Positions 11,842 through 20,215 are shown, counted from the first letter of the stretch. The stretch is DNA of 64,000 nucleotides from Aggregicoccus sp. 17bor-14 (GCF_009659535.1 NZ_VJZZ01000018.1:1-64000); one strand, 5' to 3'. Numbers and translations are program-made. Notes: generated by a model from the letters alone, not told the origin.

Positions 11842-12651
11842 ATGACCTCCGTGCTCGCGCTGAAGCTGCTGCTCGCCCCCGGCCTCGTCACCGCCGCGAG
11901 CCTCGCGGGCCGGCGCTGGGGCCCCGAGGTCGCAGGCTGGCTCGCGGGCTTCCCGATGATCGCCGGCCCCATCGCGCTGTTCTTCGCGCTCGAGCAGGGC
12001 GCCCTCTTCGGCGCCCACAGCGCGCGGGGCACGCTCGCGGGCATCGCCTCGCTCACGGCGTACACGGTGGTGTACGGCCACGCCGCGCGCCGGGGCCGCT
12101 GGCCGGGGGCGCTCGCCGCGGGCTACGCCGCCTTCCTCGCGGGCACGGCCCTGCTGCACGCGCTGCCGGCGCTGAGCGCGGGCGCGGCGCTGCTGCTCGC
12201 GCTCGCGAGCCTCGAGCTGGGGCTGCGCGCCCTGCCCCGCCCCGCGGAGGCGGCCCCGGCGGCGGCGGCGCCCGGCCGCTGGGACCTGCCGGTGCGCGCC
12301 GGCGCCACGCTCGCGCTGGTGCTGGGCCTCACGGCGCTCGCCGCGCGCCTGGGGCCCGGGCTCAGCGGGCTGCTCGCCCCCTTCCCCGTGGCGAGCGCGG
12401 TGCTCACCGCCTTCGCGCACCAGCAGCAGGGCCCGGAGGCGGCGCTGCGGCTGCTGCGCGGCGTGCTGCGGGCGCTGCGCGCCTTCGCCGCCTTCTTCGC
12501 GGTGCTCGCGCTCGCGCTGGAGCCGCTCGGCATCCCGCTCGCGTTCGCCGCGGCGCTGCTCACCGCGGGCGCCGTGCAGGCGCTCGGGATGCTCGCGACG
12601 GGCCGCGCGCCGGCGCCCGCGCCGCTCGCGCTGCCCACGCGCGGCGAGTAG
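11842..12651 (+). CDS. Multipass membrane protein with two repeated halves
   Basis: A 269-residue, very Ala/Leu-rich protein with about nine to ten transmembrane helices. The halves resemble each other. GWLAGFPMIAGPIALFFALEQG near residues 32-53 is echoed by GLLAPFPVASAVLTAFAHQQQG near 175-196, each followed by a similar Gly/Ala/Leu helix pair. This implies an internal duplication, common in small transporters such as DMT or LysE-like families. I cannot name the family or substrate. ATG 11842 lies just after the divergent MgtC region, so promoters are probably shared in 11698-11841. Confidence 0.7.
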   Translation: MTSVLALKLLLAPGLVTAASLAGRRWGPEVAGWLAGFPMIAGPIALFFALEQGALFGAHSARGTLAGIASLTAYTVVYGHAARRGRWPGALAAGYAAFLAGTALLHALPALSAGAALLLALASLELGLRALPRPAEAAPAAAAPGRWDLPVRAGATLALVLGLTALAARLGPGLSGLLAPFPVASAVLTAFAHQQQGPEAALRLLRGVLRALRAFAAFFAVLALALEPLGIPLAFAAALLTAGAVQALGMLATGRAPAPAPLALPTRGE

Positions 12652-12826
12652 CACGGAGCGCCGAGTCCGCGTCGCAAGCGCTGCGCGCTGCGCCGGGCGG
12701 CGCGGTGGACTCGCGCTGCACGCGCCGGGCGCGGCGGGGGCCCTGCGCCGCTGGCACGCGGCGGGCAATCGCCGGCCCGCGTCGCTCGCGCGTGGCGAGC
12801 CGCGCTGAGCGCTGCATCCGGAGCGG

Positions 12827-12871
12827 CAGCACCGTGGAGCGCCCGGCCGCCGCTACAGCACCGTGGAGCGC
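12827..12871. repeat. 16-base direct repeat at the 3' end of the MFS gene
   Basis: CAGCACCGTGGAGCGC occurs at 12827-12842 and again at 12856-12871. The second copy encodes the last residues (ERSTVL) of the transporter gene on the minus strand and includes part of its stop; the first lies 13 bases beyond. It looks like a small tandem duplication of the gene end. Confidence 0.7.
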
Positions 12872-14157
12872 TCGGCCTCCTCCGCCTCCACCTCGGCCTC
12901 CACCTGCGCGGCCGTGGCCGGGGTCACGTCCTCGAGCCGGTTCACGCGCCGCAGCTCCGGGAAGCGCCACGCCCACAGCGCCACCACGGCCAGCGTGCCG
13001 AGGCCGCCCACGATGACCGCGGGCACCGCGCCGAGCCACTGCGCGGTGAGGCCGCTCTCGAACTCGCCCAGCTCGTTGGAGGCGCCGATGAACACCATGT
13101 TCACCGCGCTCACCCGGCCGCGCATCTCGTCCGGGGTGGCCAGCTGCACCAGCGTGCTGCGCACCACCACGCTCACCATGTCCGCGGCGCCCAGCACCGC
13201 GAGCGCCCCGAGCGAGAGGAACAGGTTTCGCGAGAGCCCGAAGGTGAGGGTGGCGAGGCCGAACACCGCCACGCAGACGAACATCGTGCGCCCCGCGCGC
13301 CGGCGCAGCGGCCGGTTCGCGAGCACCAGCGCCATGGTGCCCGCGCCCACCGCGGGCGCGCTGCGCAGCAGGCCCATGCCCCAGGGGCCGGTGTGCAGGA
13401 TCTCCGCCGCGAAGATGGGCAGCAGCGCCACCGCGCCGCCCAGCAGCACGGCGAAGAGGTCCAGCGAGATGGCGCCGAGCACCACCTTCTGGTGCCACAC
13501 GAAGCGCAGGCCCGCCACCAGCCGGTCCCACGAGCGCGTTGCGGACACCCGGTGCGCGATGCGCGTGCGCATCCGCCCGATGAGCAGCGTGGCCAGCGCC
13601 ATCAGCGCCGCGCAGATGAGGTACACGCCCGCCGCCTCCACCCCCCCGTACGCGAGGCCGCCCAGCGCGGGGCCCGTGATGGTGGCGATCTCCAGGATGG
13701 ACGAGCTCCACGCGAGCGCCGAGGCCAGGTGCGCGTTGGGCACCAGGCTGGGCACCAGCGACTGCCCCGCGGGCCCGAGGAAGGCGCGCCCCACGCCCAG
13801 GAGCACCAGCACCGCGTAGAGCGCCCCGAGCGAGGGCACGTGCATGCGCGCGAGCGCGAAGAGCAGCAGCGCGCACACGCTCAGGGTGGCGTAGCAGACG
13901 AGCAGGATGCGGCGGCGGTCGAAGCGGTCCGCCGTGTCCCCGGTGAGCGGGCTGAGCAGCACGGCGGGCAGGAACTGCGCGAGCCCCACGTAGCCGAGGT
14001 CCAGCGCGCGCCCGGTGAGGCTGTACACGTGCCAGCCCACCGCCACGGACTGCATCTGGATGCCGAGGGTGAGCAGCAGGCGCGCGGCCTGGTAGAGGCG
14101 GAAGTCGCGGTGGGCGAAGACGGCGCGGGGCCCCACGGCGGGTGTGGCGGTGTCCAT
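12853..14157 (-). CDS. Major facilitator superfamily transporter (drug-efflux type)
   Basis: A 434-residue inner-membrane protein with about eleven to twelve helices. It resembles the MFS_3/enterobactin-exporter-like group: FAHRDFRLYQAARLLLTLGIQMQSVAVGWHVY at the start, the loop GDTADRFDRRRILL between helices 2 and 3 (the MFS motif A region), and RSTLVQLATPDEMRGRVSAVNMVFIGASNELGEFESG in the second half, which is characteristic of EntS-like exporters. Substrate is unknown. The C-terminal tail is acidic (EAEVEAEEAERST). ATG 14157 begins the conserved N-terminus; the frame continues far upstream without support. It is divergent from the outer-membrane gene at 14284. Confidence 0.9.
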   Translation of the reverse strand: MDTATPAVGPRAVFAHRDFRLYQAARLLLTLGIQMQSVAVGWHVYSLTGRALDLGYVGLAQFLPAVLLSPLTGDTADRFDRRRILLVCYATLSVCALLLFALARMHVPSLGALYAVLVLLGVGRAFLGPAGQSLVPSLVPNAHLASALAWSSSILEIATITGPALGGLAYGGVEAAGVYLICAALMALATLLIGRMRTRIAHRVSATRSWDRLVAGLRFVWHQKVVLGAISLDLFAVLLGGAVALLPIFAAEILHTGPWGMGLLRSAPAVGAGTMALVLANRPLRRRAGRTMFVCVAVFGLATLTFGLSRNLFLSLGALAVLGAADMVSVVVRSTLVQLATPDEMRGRVSAVNMVFIGASNELGEFESGLTAQWLGAVPAVIVGGLGTLAVVALWAWRFPELRRVNRLEDVTPATAAQVEAEVEAEEAERSTVL

Positions 14158-14283
14158 TCGGCCTCCCGAATACCGCCCGCCGCCCCCGCGCGCCACGCCC
14201 GCGTCCAGCGCCCCAAGATTGAATAATCGCGCAGAGCAGGCGTCCAGGCAGCGCTCCCCTCTCCCGTCTCCCAGGCGGACCCC

Positions 14284-15126
14284 ATGCGCCCCTCTGCCCT
14301 CCTCGCCTCCCTCGCCCTGCCGCTGCTGCTCGCCGCCCCGTCCGCCGAGGCCCGCTTCGGCAAGCGCAGCAGCTCCGAGAAGCCCGCTGCCGAGAAGCCC
14401 GCGCAGGACGACGCCCCCCACGCGGCCACCCCGCCCGGCGAGGAGCCCGAGCGCTACGAGGGCCGCGGCAGCGACCGCCCCTGCCGCGACTGTGACGGCG
14501 GCAGCGTGGTCGCGGGACTCCTCTTCAACGTGTTCGCGCCCCCGCATGCCACGCGCTCCCACCTGCACGTGGAGGTGAACGAGGCTCCCACCCGCAGCTA
14601 CTTCCCCGTGACCCTCACCCTGGGCCTCGAGGGGCTCGCGCTGCCGCGCTCCGAGGGGGGCGGCGCCGCGGCGCGGCTCGCGCTCGAGGGCGCGCGCTGG
14701 GGCGTCTCCTTCCGCGTGCTGGGGCTCGGGCTGCGCGCGGACGACGGCAGCAACGCCACCGACAACCTCTCGCTTGCGGACGCGCAGCTCACCTACGCGC
14801 TGGTGGCGATGGACCGGGTGCGGCTGCGGCTGGAGGCCGGCGTGAACGCGGCGCACGGGCCGGACGTGGACTTCCTCTCGCCCGCCTTCGGCAGCTCGCT
14901 GGAGGCGTGCGTGGCGGGCCCGCTGGACGTGGAGGCGCGCCTGCAGCTGGTGCCCTTCCCGGACCGCGTGCTGGACGCGCAGGCCGGCCTGATGCTGCAC
15001 CTGGGCGCCTTCGCGCTGCACGGCGGGTGGCGCGGCCTGGTGCTGGACGACGCGGGCTACGTGGACGGCGTGCGCCACACCGACGCGCTGGGCGGCCCCT
15101 ACGTCGGAGCGTCGGTGGTGTTCTGA
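14284..15126 (+). CDS. Exported outer-membrane-like protein with CxxC segment
   Basis: A 280-residue protein with a signal peptide (MRPSALLASLALPLLLAAPSAEA), a Lys/Pro/Glu-rich disordered stretch to about residue 60, then a CRDCDGG segment near 71-77. The rest consists of beta-rich segments (LHVEVNEA, FPVTLTLGLEGLALP, VEARLQLVPFPD) ending in GPYVGASVVF, with the terminal aromatic residue typical of outer-membrane barrels. The two cysteines could form a disulphide or bind metal. Function is unknown. It is followed convergently by the slipin gene, with 25 bases between stops. Confidence 0.7.
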   Translation: MRPSALLASLALPLLLAAPSAEARFGKRSSSEKPAAEKPAQDDAPHAATPPGEEPERYEGRGSDRPCRDCDGGSVVAGLLFNVFAPPHATRSHLHVEVNEAPTRSYFPVTLTLGLEGLALPRSEGGGAAARLALEGARWGVSFRVLGLGLRADDGSNATDNLSLADAQLTYALVAMDRVRLRLEAGVNAAHGPDVDFLSPAFGSSLEACVAGPLDVEARLQLVPFPDRVLDAQAGLMLHLGAFALHGGWRGLVLDDAGYVDGVRHTDALGGPYVGASVVF

Positions 15127-15151
15127 CGCGCCGCGCGCCGGCCGCGCCCGC

Positions 15152-16105
15152 TCAGGCCCCGGGCTTCACCCGGCCCAGCGCCTCGAGCACCTCCACCGGC
15201 ACCGCGAGCACCACGGTGTTGGAGGGCGAGGAGCCCAGCCCGTCCAGCGTCTGCAGGGTGCGCAGCTGCATGGCGCCGGGGCTCTGGGCCATGGTGGCCG
15301 CGGCGGCCGAGAGGTTGAGCGCGGCCTCCTTGTCGCCCTCGGCCTTGGTGATGGTGGCGCGCTTCTCGCGCTCGGCCGAGGCCTGCCGGCTCATCATGCG
15401 CTTGAGCTCCTCGGGCATGTTGATGTCCAGCAGCCGGATGCTGTCCACGTGGATGCCCCAGGAGCGGCTGCGGTCCTCCACCACCTGGGCGATCTGCGCC
15501 TGGATCTGATCGCGCTCGCTCAGCAGGTCGTCCAGGCTCATCCCGCCGATGACGTCGCGCAGGGACGCCTGCGCGTACTGGCTGATGGCGTAGCGGTAGT
15601 CCTGCACGGTGACGACCGCGCGCTGCGGGTCCTGCACCTGGAAGAAGATGACCCCGTCCACCATCACCGGCACGTTGTCGCGGGTGATGACCTGCTGGTG
15701 GGGGATGTCCAGGGTGAGCAGGCGCGTGTCCACGAAGCGCGCGTTGTCCGCGACGGGGAAGACGAAGATGACGCCGGGCCCCTTGAGGCCGTGGTAGCGC
15801 CCGAAGCGCAGCACCACGGCGCGCTCCCACTGCGCCGCCACGCGCACGATGCGGCTCACCCACAGCGCGGGGACCAGCGACACCAGCAGCGCCACCGGGA
15901 ACACGGCCGCCGCGCCGAGGCCGCCGCCCACCGCCGCGCCGATGCCCAGCGCGAGGGCGAAGCCCACCGCCCACGTCACGAAGAAGAGCACCGTGCGCAG
16001 CGGGCGCCCGAGCGACACGTGCTCGCCGCTCAGGCGCGACGCCTGCGCGGCGTTGCGCCGGGCCATCGCCACCTGCGCGAGCTGCTTCGCCTCGTCCACG
16101 TTCAT
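15152..16105 (-). CDS. SPFH/band-7 family protein, slipin (stomatin-like)
   Basis: A 317-residue membrane scaffold protein. The N-terminus carries a hydrophobic hairpin of two segments around 38-85. The slipin signature QWERAVVLRFGRYHGLKGPGVIFVFPVADN is near 90-120, then the band-7 core (DVPVxVDGVIFFQVQDP-like run near 140-160, with VITRDNVPVMVDG). A helical EREKRATITKAEGDKEAAL coiled coil lies near 235-260. Such proteins form oligomeric microdomains in the inner membrane. Slipins are usually paired with an NfeD-type partner or protease; none is present here. The MobA-like gene lies 32 bases upstream on the same strand, so they may share a transcript. Confidence 0.88.
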   Translation of the reverse strand: MNVDEAKQLAQVAMARRNAAQASRLSGEHVSLGRPLRTVLFFVTWAVGFALALGIGAAVGGGLGAAAVFPVALLVSLVPALWVSRIVRVAAQWERAVVLRFGRYHGLKGPGVIFVFPVADNARFVDTRLLTLDIPHQQVITRDNVPVMVDGVIFFQVQDPQRAVVTVQDYRYAISQYAQASLRDVIGGMSLDDLLSERDQIQAQIAQVVEDRSRSWGIHVDSIRLLDINMPEELKRMMSRQASAEREKRATITKAEGDKEAALNLSAAAATMAQSPGAMQLRTLQTLDGLGSSPSNTVVLAVPVEVLEALGRVKPGA

Positions 16106-16137
16106 CCGGCCCCCTCCGTGCGGGTAGGGCCCGGACG

Positions 16138-16770
16138 CTAGCCCTGCGCCGCCGGGGCGTCACCCTTGCGCGCGCGGCGCTTGGGAGGCGGGGCCAGCTT
16201 CGGCTCGCTGCCGAAGAGCCGCTCGTAGATGTCCGGCGCGTTGATGTTCACCACCACGCCGGGGTCCTTCACCGTCACGCGCTTGAGCCCCAGGCCCGCG
16301 AGCGCCGGCTCCAGCTGGGTGCCCTGCGCCGCGAGCAGCTGCTGCGCGCCCTGGCGCGAGAGGATGAGCGGGAAGCCCGGGGCGCCCTCGAACTCGGGCC
16401 GCAGGCCGGTGCCGTCCGGGGTGCTCTTGAGCAGGCTCTTGAGCGTGGTGGCGCGCAGGGTGGGCATGTCCACCGGGTGCAGCAGCACCGCGTCCGCGCC
16501 CTCCTCGAGCGCCGCGCTCAGCCCCGCCTTGACGCTCGCGAGCGGCCCCTCCTGCCACGCGGGCGAGTCCACCAGGTGCAGCGCCGGGTGCTGGGCGCGC
16601 ACCGCGTCCGCGTCCTTGCCCACCACGCCGAGCACGTGACAGCCGGCCTTGCCGAACGTCGACGCGAGCGACTGCAGGAAGCTGCGGCCGCCCTCGTGCT
16701 CGATGAGCGCCTTGGGGTGACCCATCCGCTTCGCCTCGCCTGCTGCGAGGATGACTGCAACCGCGTTCAT
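16138..16770 (-). CDS. MobA/MocA-like nucleotidyltransferase
   Basis: A 210-residue protein starting at ATG 16770 behind a good AAGGAG. It has the NTP-transferase signature VILAAGEAKRMGHPKALIEH at residues 6-25, in which Lys20 would contact the nucleotide. The metal-binding HPVDMP is near 100, and APGFPLILSR follows near 130. Family members transfer CMP or GMP to molybdenum cofactor, or activate sugars or polyols. The G-x-x-x-R-M-G-x-x-K form is commonest in MocA-like enzymes, but no molybdenum enzymes are nearby, so the substrate is open. A basic, Pro/Lys-rich tail ends the protein. Confidence 0.8.
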   Translation of the reverse strand: MNAVAVILAAGEAKRMGHPKALIEHEGGRSFLQSLASTFGKAGCHVLGVVGKDADAVRAQHPALHLVDSPAWQEGPLASVKAGLSAALEEGADAVLLHPVDMPTLRATTLKSLLKSTPDGTGLRPEFEGAPGFPLILSRQGAQQLLAAQGTQLEPALAGLGLKRVTVKDPGVVVNINAPDIYERLFGSEPKLAPPPKRRARKGDAPAAQG

Positions 16771-16950
16771 GCCCGTTGCTCCTTGAAGAGGTCTTGAGGA
16801 CGAGGTCCAGAGGTCTCCCGGGGACGGTGCCACGCCCGCCGCGGGGTGGCCGCGCCTCGCACGGGGGCGCGTTCGTTACCCAGCACTCCCCTGCCCCTGC
16901 TGTCCGCCAGCGCGCGCGGGCGTCGGCCTGCGCGCGCAGACTCGGGCGCC

Positions 16951-17856
16951 GTGCCCGAGCTGCCCTCCTTCGTCTCCCGTCACTATCCGTTCCACCCGCG
17001 CCGCGTGCCGCTGCCCTCCGGTGCGTACCTGAGCTGCGTGGACGAGGGCGCGGGGCGCCCGGTGCTGCTGCTGCACGGCAACCCCACCTGGTCATTCCTG
17101 TATCGCAAGGTCATCGCAGCGCTGCAGCGCGGGCAGGGAGCGTCCCTGCGAGCGGTGGCTCCGGACCTGCTGGGGCTGGGCCTGAGCGACAAGCCGCGCG
17201 CGCTCCGGGCGCACTCGCTGCAGGGCCACGGCGAGGCGCTGCTCGCGCTGGTGGAGGCGCTGGACCTGCGGGACGTGGTGCTGGTGGTGCAGGACTGGGG
17301 CGGGCCCATCGGCGCGTGGATGGCCGCGCACGCGGGCGGCCGGGTGACGGGGCTGGTGGTGATGAACACCTCGCTGCTCGCGCCGGTGAGCTTCCGCGCC
17401 ACCGCCTTCCACCGCTTCGCGCGCGTGCCCCTGCTCAGCGACCTGGCGTTCCGGGTCGCGGGCTTTCCGCTGGGGGTGCTCGGGCGCACCCAGGCGGACC
17501 CGCGCTCCATCTCGGGCGACGTGGCGCGCGCCTACCGCTGGCCGCTGCGCCGCATGCGGGATCGCGCCGCGCCGCTCGCGCTCGCGCGCATGGTGCCCAG
17601 CCACGCCGGGCACCCGAGCCTCCCCGCGCTGCGCGAGGGCGAGGCCTGGGCGCGCGCCTTCCGGGGCCCGGTGGAGCTGGTGTGGGGGCTGCAGGACCCC
17701 ATCCTCGGCCGGGCGCTGCGCCGCCACCGCGAGGCCCTGCCCCACGCGCGCGTCACCGAGCTGCGCGCAGGCCACTTCCTCCAGGAGGAGTGCCCCGAGG
17801 AGATCGCCGCGGCCATCCGCCGCGTCGCCGCCGCCTCCGCGCCGCCGGGCGCCTGA
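16951..17856 (+). CDS. Haloalkane dehalogenase-like alpha/beta hydrolase
   Basis: A 301-residue enzyme from GTG 16951 (VPELPSFVSRHYPF). Catalytic pieces of the haloalkane dehalogenase group are all visible: HGNPTWSFLYR at 42-52 (Asn44 and neighbouring backbone form the halide/oxyanion site), the nucleophile elbow VQDWGG with Asp115 and halide-binding Trp116, Asp249 in GLQDP, and His275 in AGHFLQEE. An Asp nucleophile with a following Trp separates dehalogenases from Ser esterases. Natural substrates of such enzymes in soil bacteria are mostly unknown; related folds include epoxide hydrolases and luciferases. The next gene is convergent across a large hairpin. Confidence 0.85.
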   Translation: MPELPSFVSRHYPFHPRRVPLPSGAYLSCVDEGAGRPVLLLHGNPTWSFLYRKVIAALQRGQGASLRAVAPDLLGLGLSDKPRALRAHSLQGHGEALLALVEALDLRDVVLVVQDWGGPIGAWMAAHAGGRVTGLVVMNTSLLAPVSFRATAFHRFARVPLLSDLAFRVAGFPLGVLGRTQADPRSISGDVARAYRWPLRRMRDRAAPLALARMVPSHAGHPSLPALREGEAWARAFRGPVELVWGLQDPILGRALRRHREALPHARVTELRAGHFLQEECPEEIAAAIRRVAAASAPPGA

Positions 17857-17870
17857 GCGCCCGGAAACGG

Positions 17871-17913
17871 CTGCGGCCCGACCCTCGCTGCTGCGCGAGG
17901 TGCCGGGCCGCAG
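17871..17913. terminator. Large GC-rich hairpin between convergent genes
   Basis: Perfect ten-base arms CTGCGGCCCG (17871-17880) and CGGGCCGCAG (17904-17913) enclose an inner five-base stem CCTCG/CGAGG. It sits between two convergent stops. There is no T-tract, so it may be a bidirectional roadblock or 3'-end stabiliser rather than a classic terminator. Confidence 0.6.
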
Positions 17914-17933
17914 GAACCGCAGGTCCCCTGGGA

Positions 17934-18500
17934 TTAGCGGTGGCCGTCGGGGTTGGTCGTGGTGCCGGTCGACGAGCCGGTGCTGCTGCTGGTGTCGCTG
18001 GTGGTGCTGCCCGAGCCACCCGTGCCACCGTTCGGGTCGCTGGTGGTGCTGCTGCCCGAGCCGCCCATGGTGTCCGAGCCCATGGAGCCGGAGCCGGTGG
18101 AGGTGTCGGAGCCCGTGGTCGTCCCGGAGCCGCCGGTGCCCGGGTTGTTCGGGTCCATGCTGCTGCCCGGAGGCGTGGTGGTGGTGGGGTCGGTCGTGGT
18201 GCCGGAGGCGCCCGACGCGTCGCTGCCGGTGCTGGTGCTGCCCGAGCCACCCGTGCCCGGAGGCGTGGTGGTGGTCCCGGTGCCCGTGCCGGTATCCGTG
18301 CCGGTGCCGGTGGTCGTACCGGTGCTGGTGCCCGTGCTGCTACCCGTGTCGGCGCCGGTGCCGGTGTTCGTTCCGCTTCCGGTCGCCCCGGTGTTCGTCG
18401 AAGAGCCCGACTCGGACTTGTGGGCGCAGGCCGGCATCACCGCCATGGCGCCGCCGAGGACACCCACCAGCACGAGCCGCTTCATGAGCTTGGTCGTCAT
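17934..18500 (-). CDS. Ser/Thr/Gly-rich low-complexity lipoprotein
   Basis: A 188-residue protein. The start at ATG 18500 is chosen because GGAG lies nine bases upstream; an ATG three codons earlier is too close to it. The signal peptide ends at lipobox MPAC near residue 25, so it should be lipidated. The mature chain is almost entirely Ser, Thr, Gly, Asp and Asn with patterns such as TGTGTDTGTGTG, GGSGSTTTS and PNNPGTGGSG, and lacks hydrophobic core residues. It must be disordered or a flexible spacer or adhesive, perhaps glycosylated on Ser/Thr. No catalytic domain. The repeats may vary between strains. Confidence 0.7.
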   Translation of the reverse strand: MTTKLMKRLVLVGVLGGAMAVMPACAHKSESGSSTNTGATGSGTNTGTGADTGSSTGTSTGTTTGTGTDTGTGTGTTTTPPGTGGSGSTSTGSDASGASGTTTDPTTTTPPGSSMDPNNPGTGGSGTTTGSDTSTGSGSMGSDTMGGSGSSTTSDPNGGTGGSGSTTSDTSSSTGSSTGTTTNPDGHR

Positions 18501-18614
18501 CGAATTCATCTCCAGTGAAATGAGGGATGCCCTCAAGGCTGGGGATGAAGGGGGGCGGCGACAACGTACCGGGAATCTGTGCGGGCCTCCTCCTCTGGAG
18601 GGCGAGCAGGCGGC

Positions 18615-19202
18615 CTAGCCGCCGCGCTGTACGCCCTGCAGCAGCCTGCGGAAGTCCTTCTGCGCCGCGGCCACGGTGCGCGCCGGGCCGGTGAGCTTGA
18701 AGAAGACGGGGCCCTCGGGCCCTCCCTCCACGATGGCGCCGAGCAGGCGCCAGCCCGGCTTGGGGGTGGCCGGGCCCATCATCATCCCGCTCGCGTAGGT
18801 GCCCTGCACGTCCACCGTGGTCATGCGCAGGCCGTGCACCTTCTCCTGCGTGCGCTTCGCGTCCGCGTCCACCGGCGAGCCGTCCGGCCGCTTGAACTGG
18901 GAGAGCCAGCGCTTCACGTTCGCCTCCACGTCCCCGCCCTGCCCCGCGCCGAAGTGGAACACCGCGAGCTCGGCGGGCTCCGCGTCTCCCTGCGCGGGCG
19001 CGAGCCGGTAGGTGGCGGCGCGCATGGGACGCTCGGGCTCGAGCGTCCAGGCCGCGGGCGGGCTCCAGGTGAGGCCGCCGGCGGCGCCCTTTGCGCTGCC
19101 CTTCGCGGGGCTCGCCGCGGCACCGTGGGCGGGGGCCTGGGCGGAGGGGGCAGGCGGGGCGGCGGCGGCGAGCAGCAGCAGGGCGGCGAGCGGAGCGTTC
19201 AT
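18615..19202 (-). CDS. Exported conserved hypothetical protein
   Basis: A 195-residue protein with an N-terminal signal ([23 protein letters not shown]) and an Ala/Gly/Lys linker to about residue 42. A compact domain follows: LTWSPPAAWTLEPERPMRAATYRLAP, AELAVFHFGAGQGGDVEANVKRWLSQF, and a C-terminal FKLTGPARTVAAAQKDFRRLLQGV. The order of strands and a final helix recalls periplasmic domains that test the stability of membrane potential or resemble PsbP/MOG1-type folds, but this is only an impression. No catalytic motif. It is downstream of and co-directional with the Ser/Thr-rich lipoprotein's opposite flank, divergent from the PAP2 gene. Confidence 0.65.
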   Translation of the reverse strand: MNAPLAALLLLAAAAPPAPSAQAPAHGAAASPAKGSAKGAAGGLTWSPPAAWTLEPERPMRAATYRLAPAQGDAEPAELAVFHFGAGQGGDVEANVKRWLSQFKRPDGSPVDADAKRTQEKVHGLRMTTVDVQGTYASGMMMGPATPKPGWRLLGAIVEGGPEGPVFFKLTGPARTVAAAQKDFRRLLQGVQRGG

Positions 19203-19284
19203 GGCCGCTCCACCCTAGCGCCCGCGGCCTGTCGGGGGCGGGCCGCGTTTTGCTTTTGCTCACATCCGCGCTAACTCCCCGCCC

Positions 19285-20073
19285 ATGTCCCCGCTGCCCG
19301 CGCGGCCGCTCGCGCCCGCGCCCCCGCCCGCTCCCACCGCGCTCCCTGCGCCCCGCCCCGCGCGGCCGCTCGCGCTCGCGGTCGCGGGCGCGGTGGCGTT
19401 CCGGCTCGCGTGCTTCGCCGCGATGGTGTGGCTCGCGCTGCTCGCGGAGGCGCGCCCCGCGCCGCACCTGCCGGACGCGCTGCTCGCGCGCGTGCCGTAC
19501 GTGGCGTGGGTGGACCGCTGGAACTACGCGCTGTGGACGGTGGCGTACGTGCCGGTGGCGCTCTTGCTGCTCGCGCGCGATGCGCGCCGCTTCTGCCGCT
19601 ACATGGTGGTGAGCGGGCTGCTCGCGCTGGTGCGCGGGGCGTGCATCCTCGCCACGGGCCTGGGGCCCACGCGCGGGGCGGACGTGAACGCAGGGATGGA
19701 CGCGGCCGCGCGCCTGCGCGCCTTCGCGCACCTGGCGAGCCCCGTGGACGTGTTCGGCTCGGACGCGCCGCACGCCTACCTCACCAAGGACCTCTTCTTC
19801 TCCGGGCACACCGCCACCACGCTGCTGCTGCTGCTCTACGTGTGGCGCTTCCCGCGGCTGCGCGCGTGGATGATCGCGGGGCACGTGCTCGTCGTCGCGA
19901 GCGTGTTCCTCGCGCACCTGCACTACACCATCGACGTGGTGGGCGCGTACGCGGTCACCTTCAGCCTCTTCGTGCTCTGCGAGGGCGAGCTGCGGCGGCT
20001 CCTGTACGGCCCCGGCGCCGGGCACCATGGGCCCGCAGACGGGGTCGAAAAGCGCCCCACCCGCACGCCCTGA
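19285..20073 (+). CDS. Sphingomyelin-synthase-like PAP2 membrane phosphotransferase
   Basis: A 262-residue membrane protein with five to six helices after a Pro/Ala-rich N-terminus of about 30 residues. Two motifs match the PAP2_C/sphingomyelin synthase group: KDLFFSGHTATT at 168-179 (His175) and HLHYTIDVVGAY at 211-222 (His213, Asp217). These form the His-His-Asp triad used to transfer a phospho-headgroup between lipids. Classic PAP2 phosphatases have SGH...SRxxxxxHxxxD, whereas HYTxDV is the synthase form. Myxobacteria make ceramides and unusual sphingolipids, so a headgroup transferase is plausible. Which donor and acceptor it uses is unknown; a simple lipid phosphatase is the alternative. 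Confidence 0.8.
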   Translation: MSPLPARPLAPAPPPAPTALPAPRPARPLALAVAGAVAFRLACFAAMVWLALLAEARPAPHLPDALLARVPYVAWVDRWNYALWTVAYVPVALLLLARDARRFCRYMVVSGLLALVRGACILATGLGPTRGADVNAGMDAAARLRAFAHLASPVDVFGSDAPHAYLTKDLFFSGHTATTLLLLLYVWRFPRLRAWMIAGHVLVVASVFLAHLHYTIDVVGAYAVTFSLFVLCEGELRRLLYGPGAGHHGPADGVEKRPTRTP

Positions 20074-20215
20074 GCGCCTGCGCAAGCACCGCGCGCGCAA
20101 TGCAACTCAGGTGCAATCAGAATGACGCATAGCGTTGATTCCCGAATCTAGCGCCGTGCGTCGAAAGCGTGTTACGCAGCCCGCTCCGGTCGTCCAACGG
20201 AGGGGGTTTCACACA

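Noticed and set aside
12740..12765. TGGCACG...GGGCAAT as a sigma-54 promoter
   Set aside because: The -12 half lacks the TT of TTGCA, and the nearest genes are oriented so that it would drive nothing.
20120..20165. Possible operator GAATGACGCATAGCGTTGATTC before the volA gene
   Set aside because: Only the outer four base pairs and a few inner ones are symmetric; not convincing as an operator without a related regulator or further copies.
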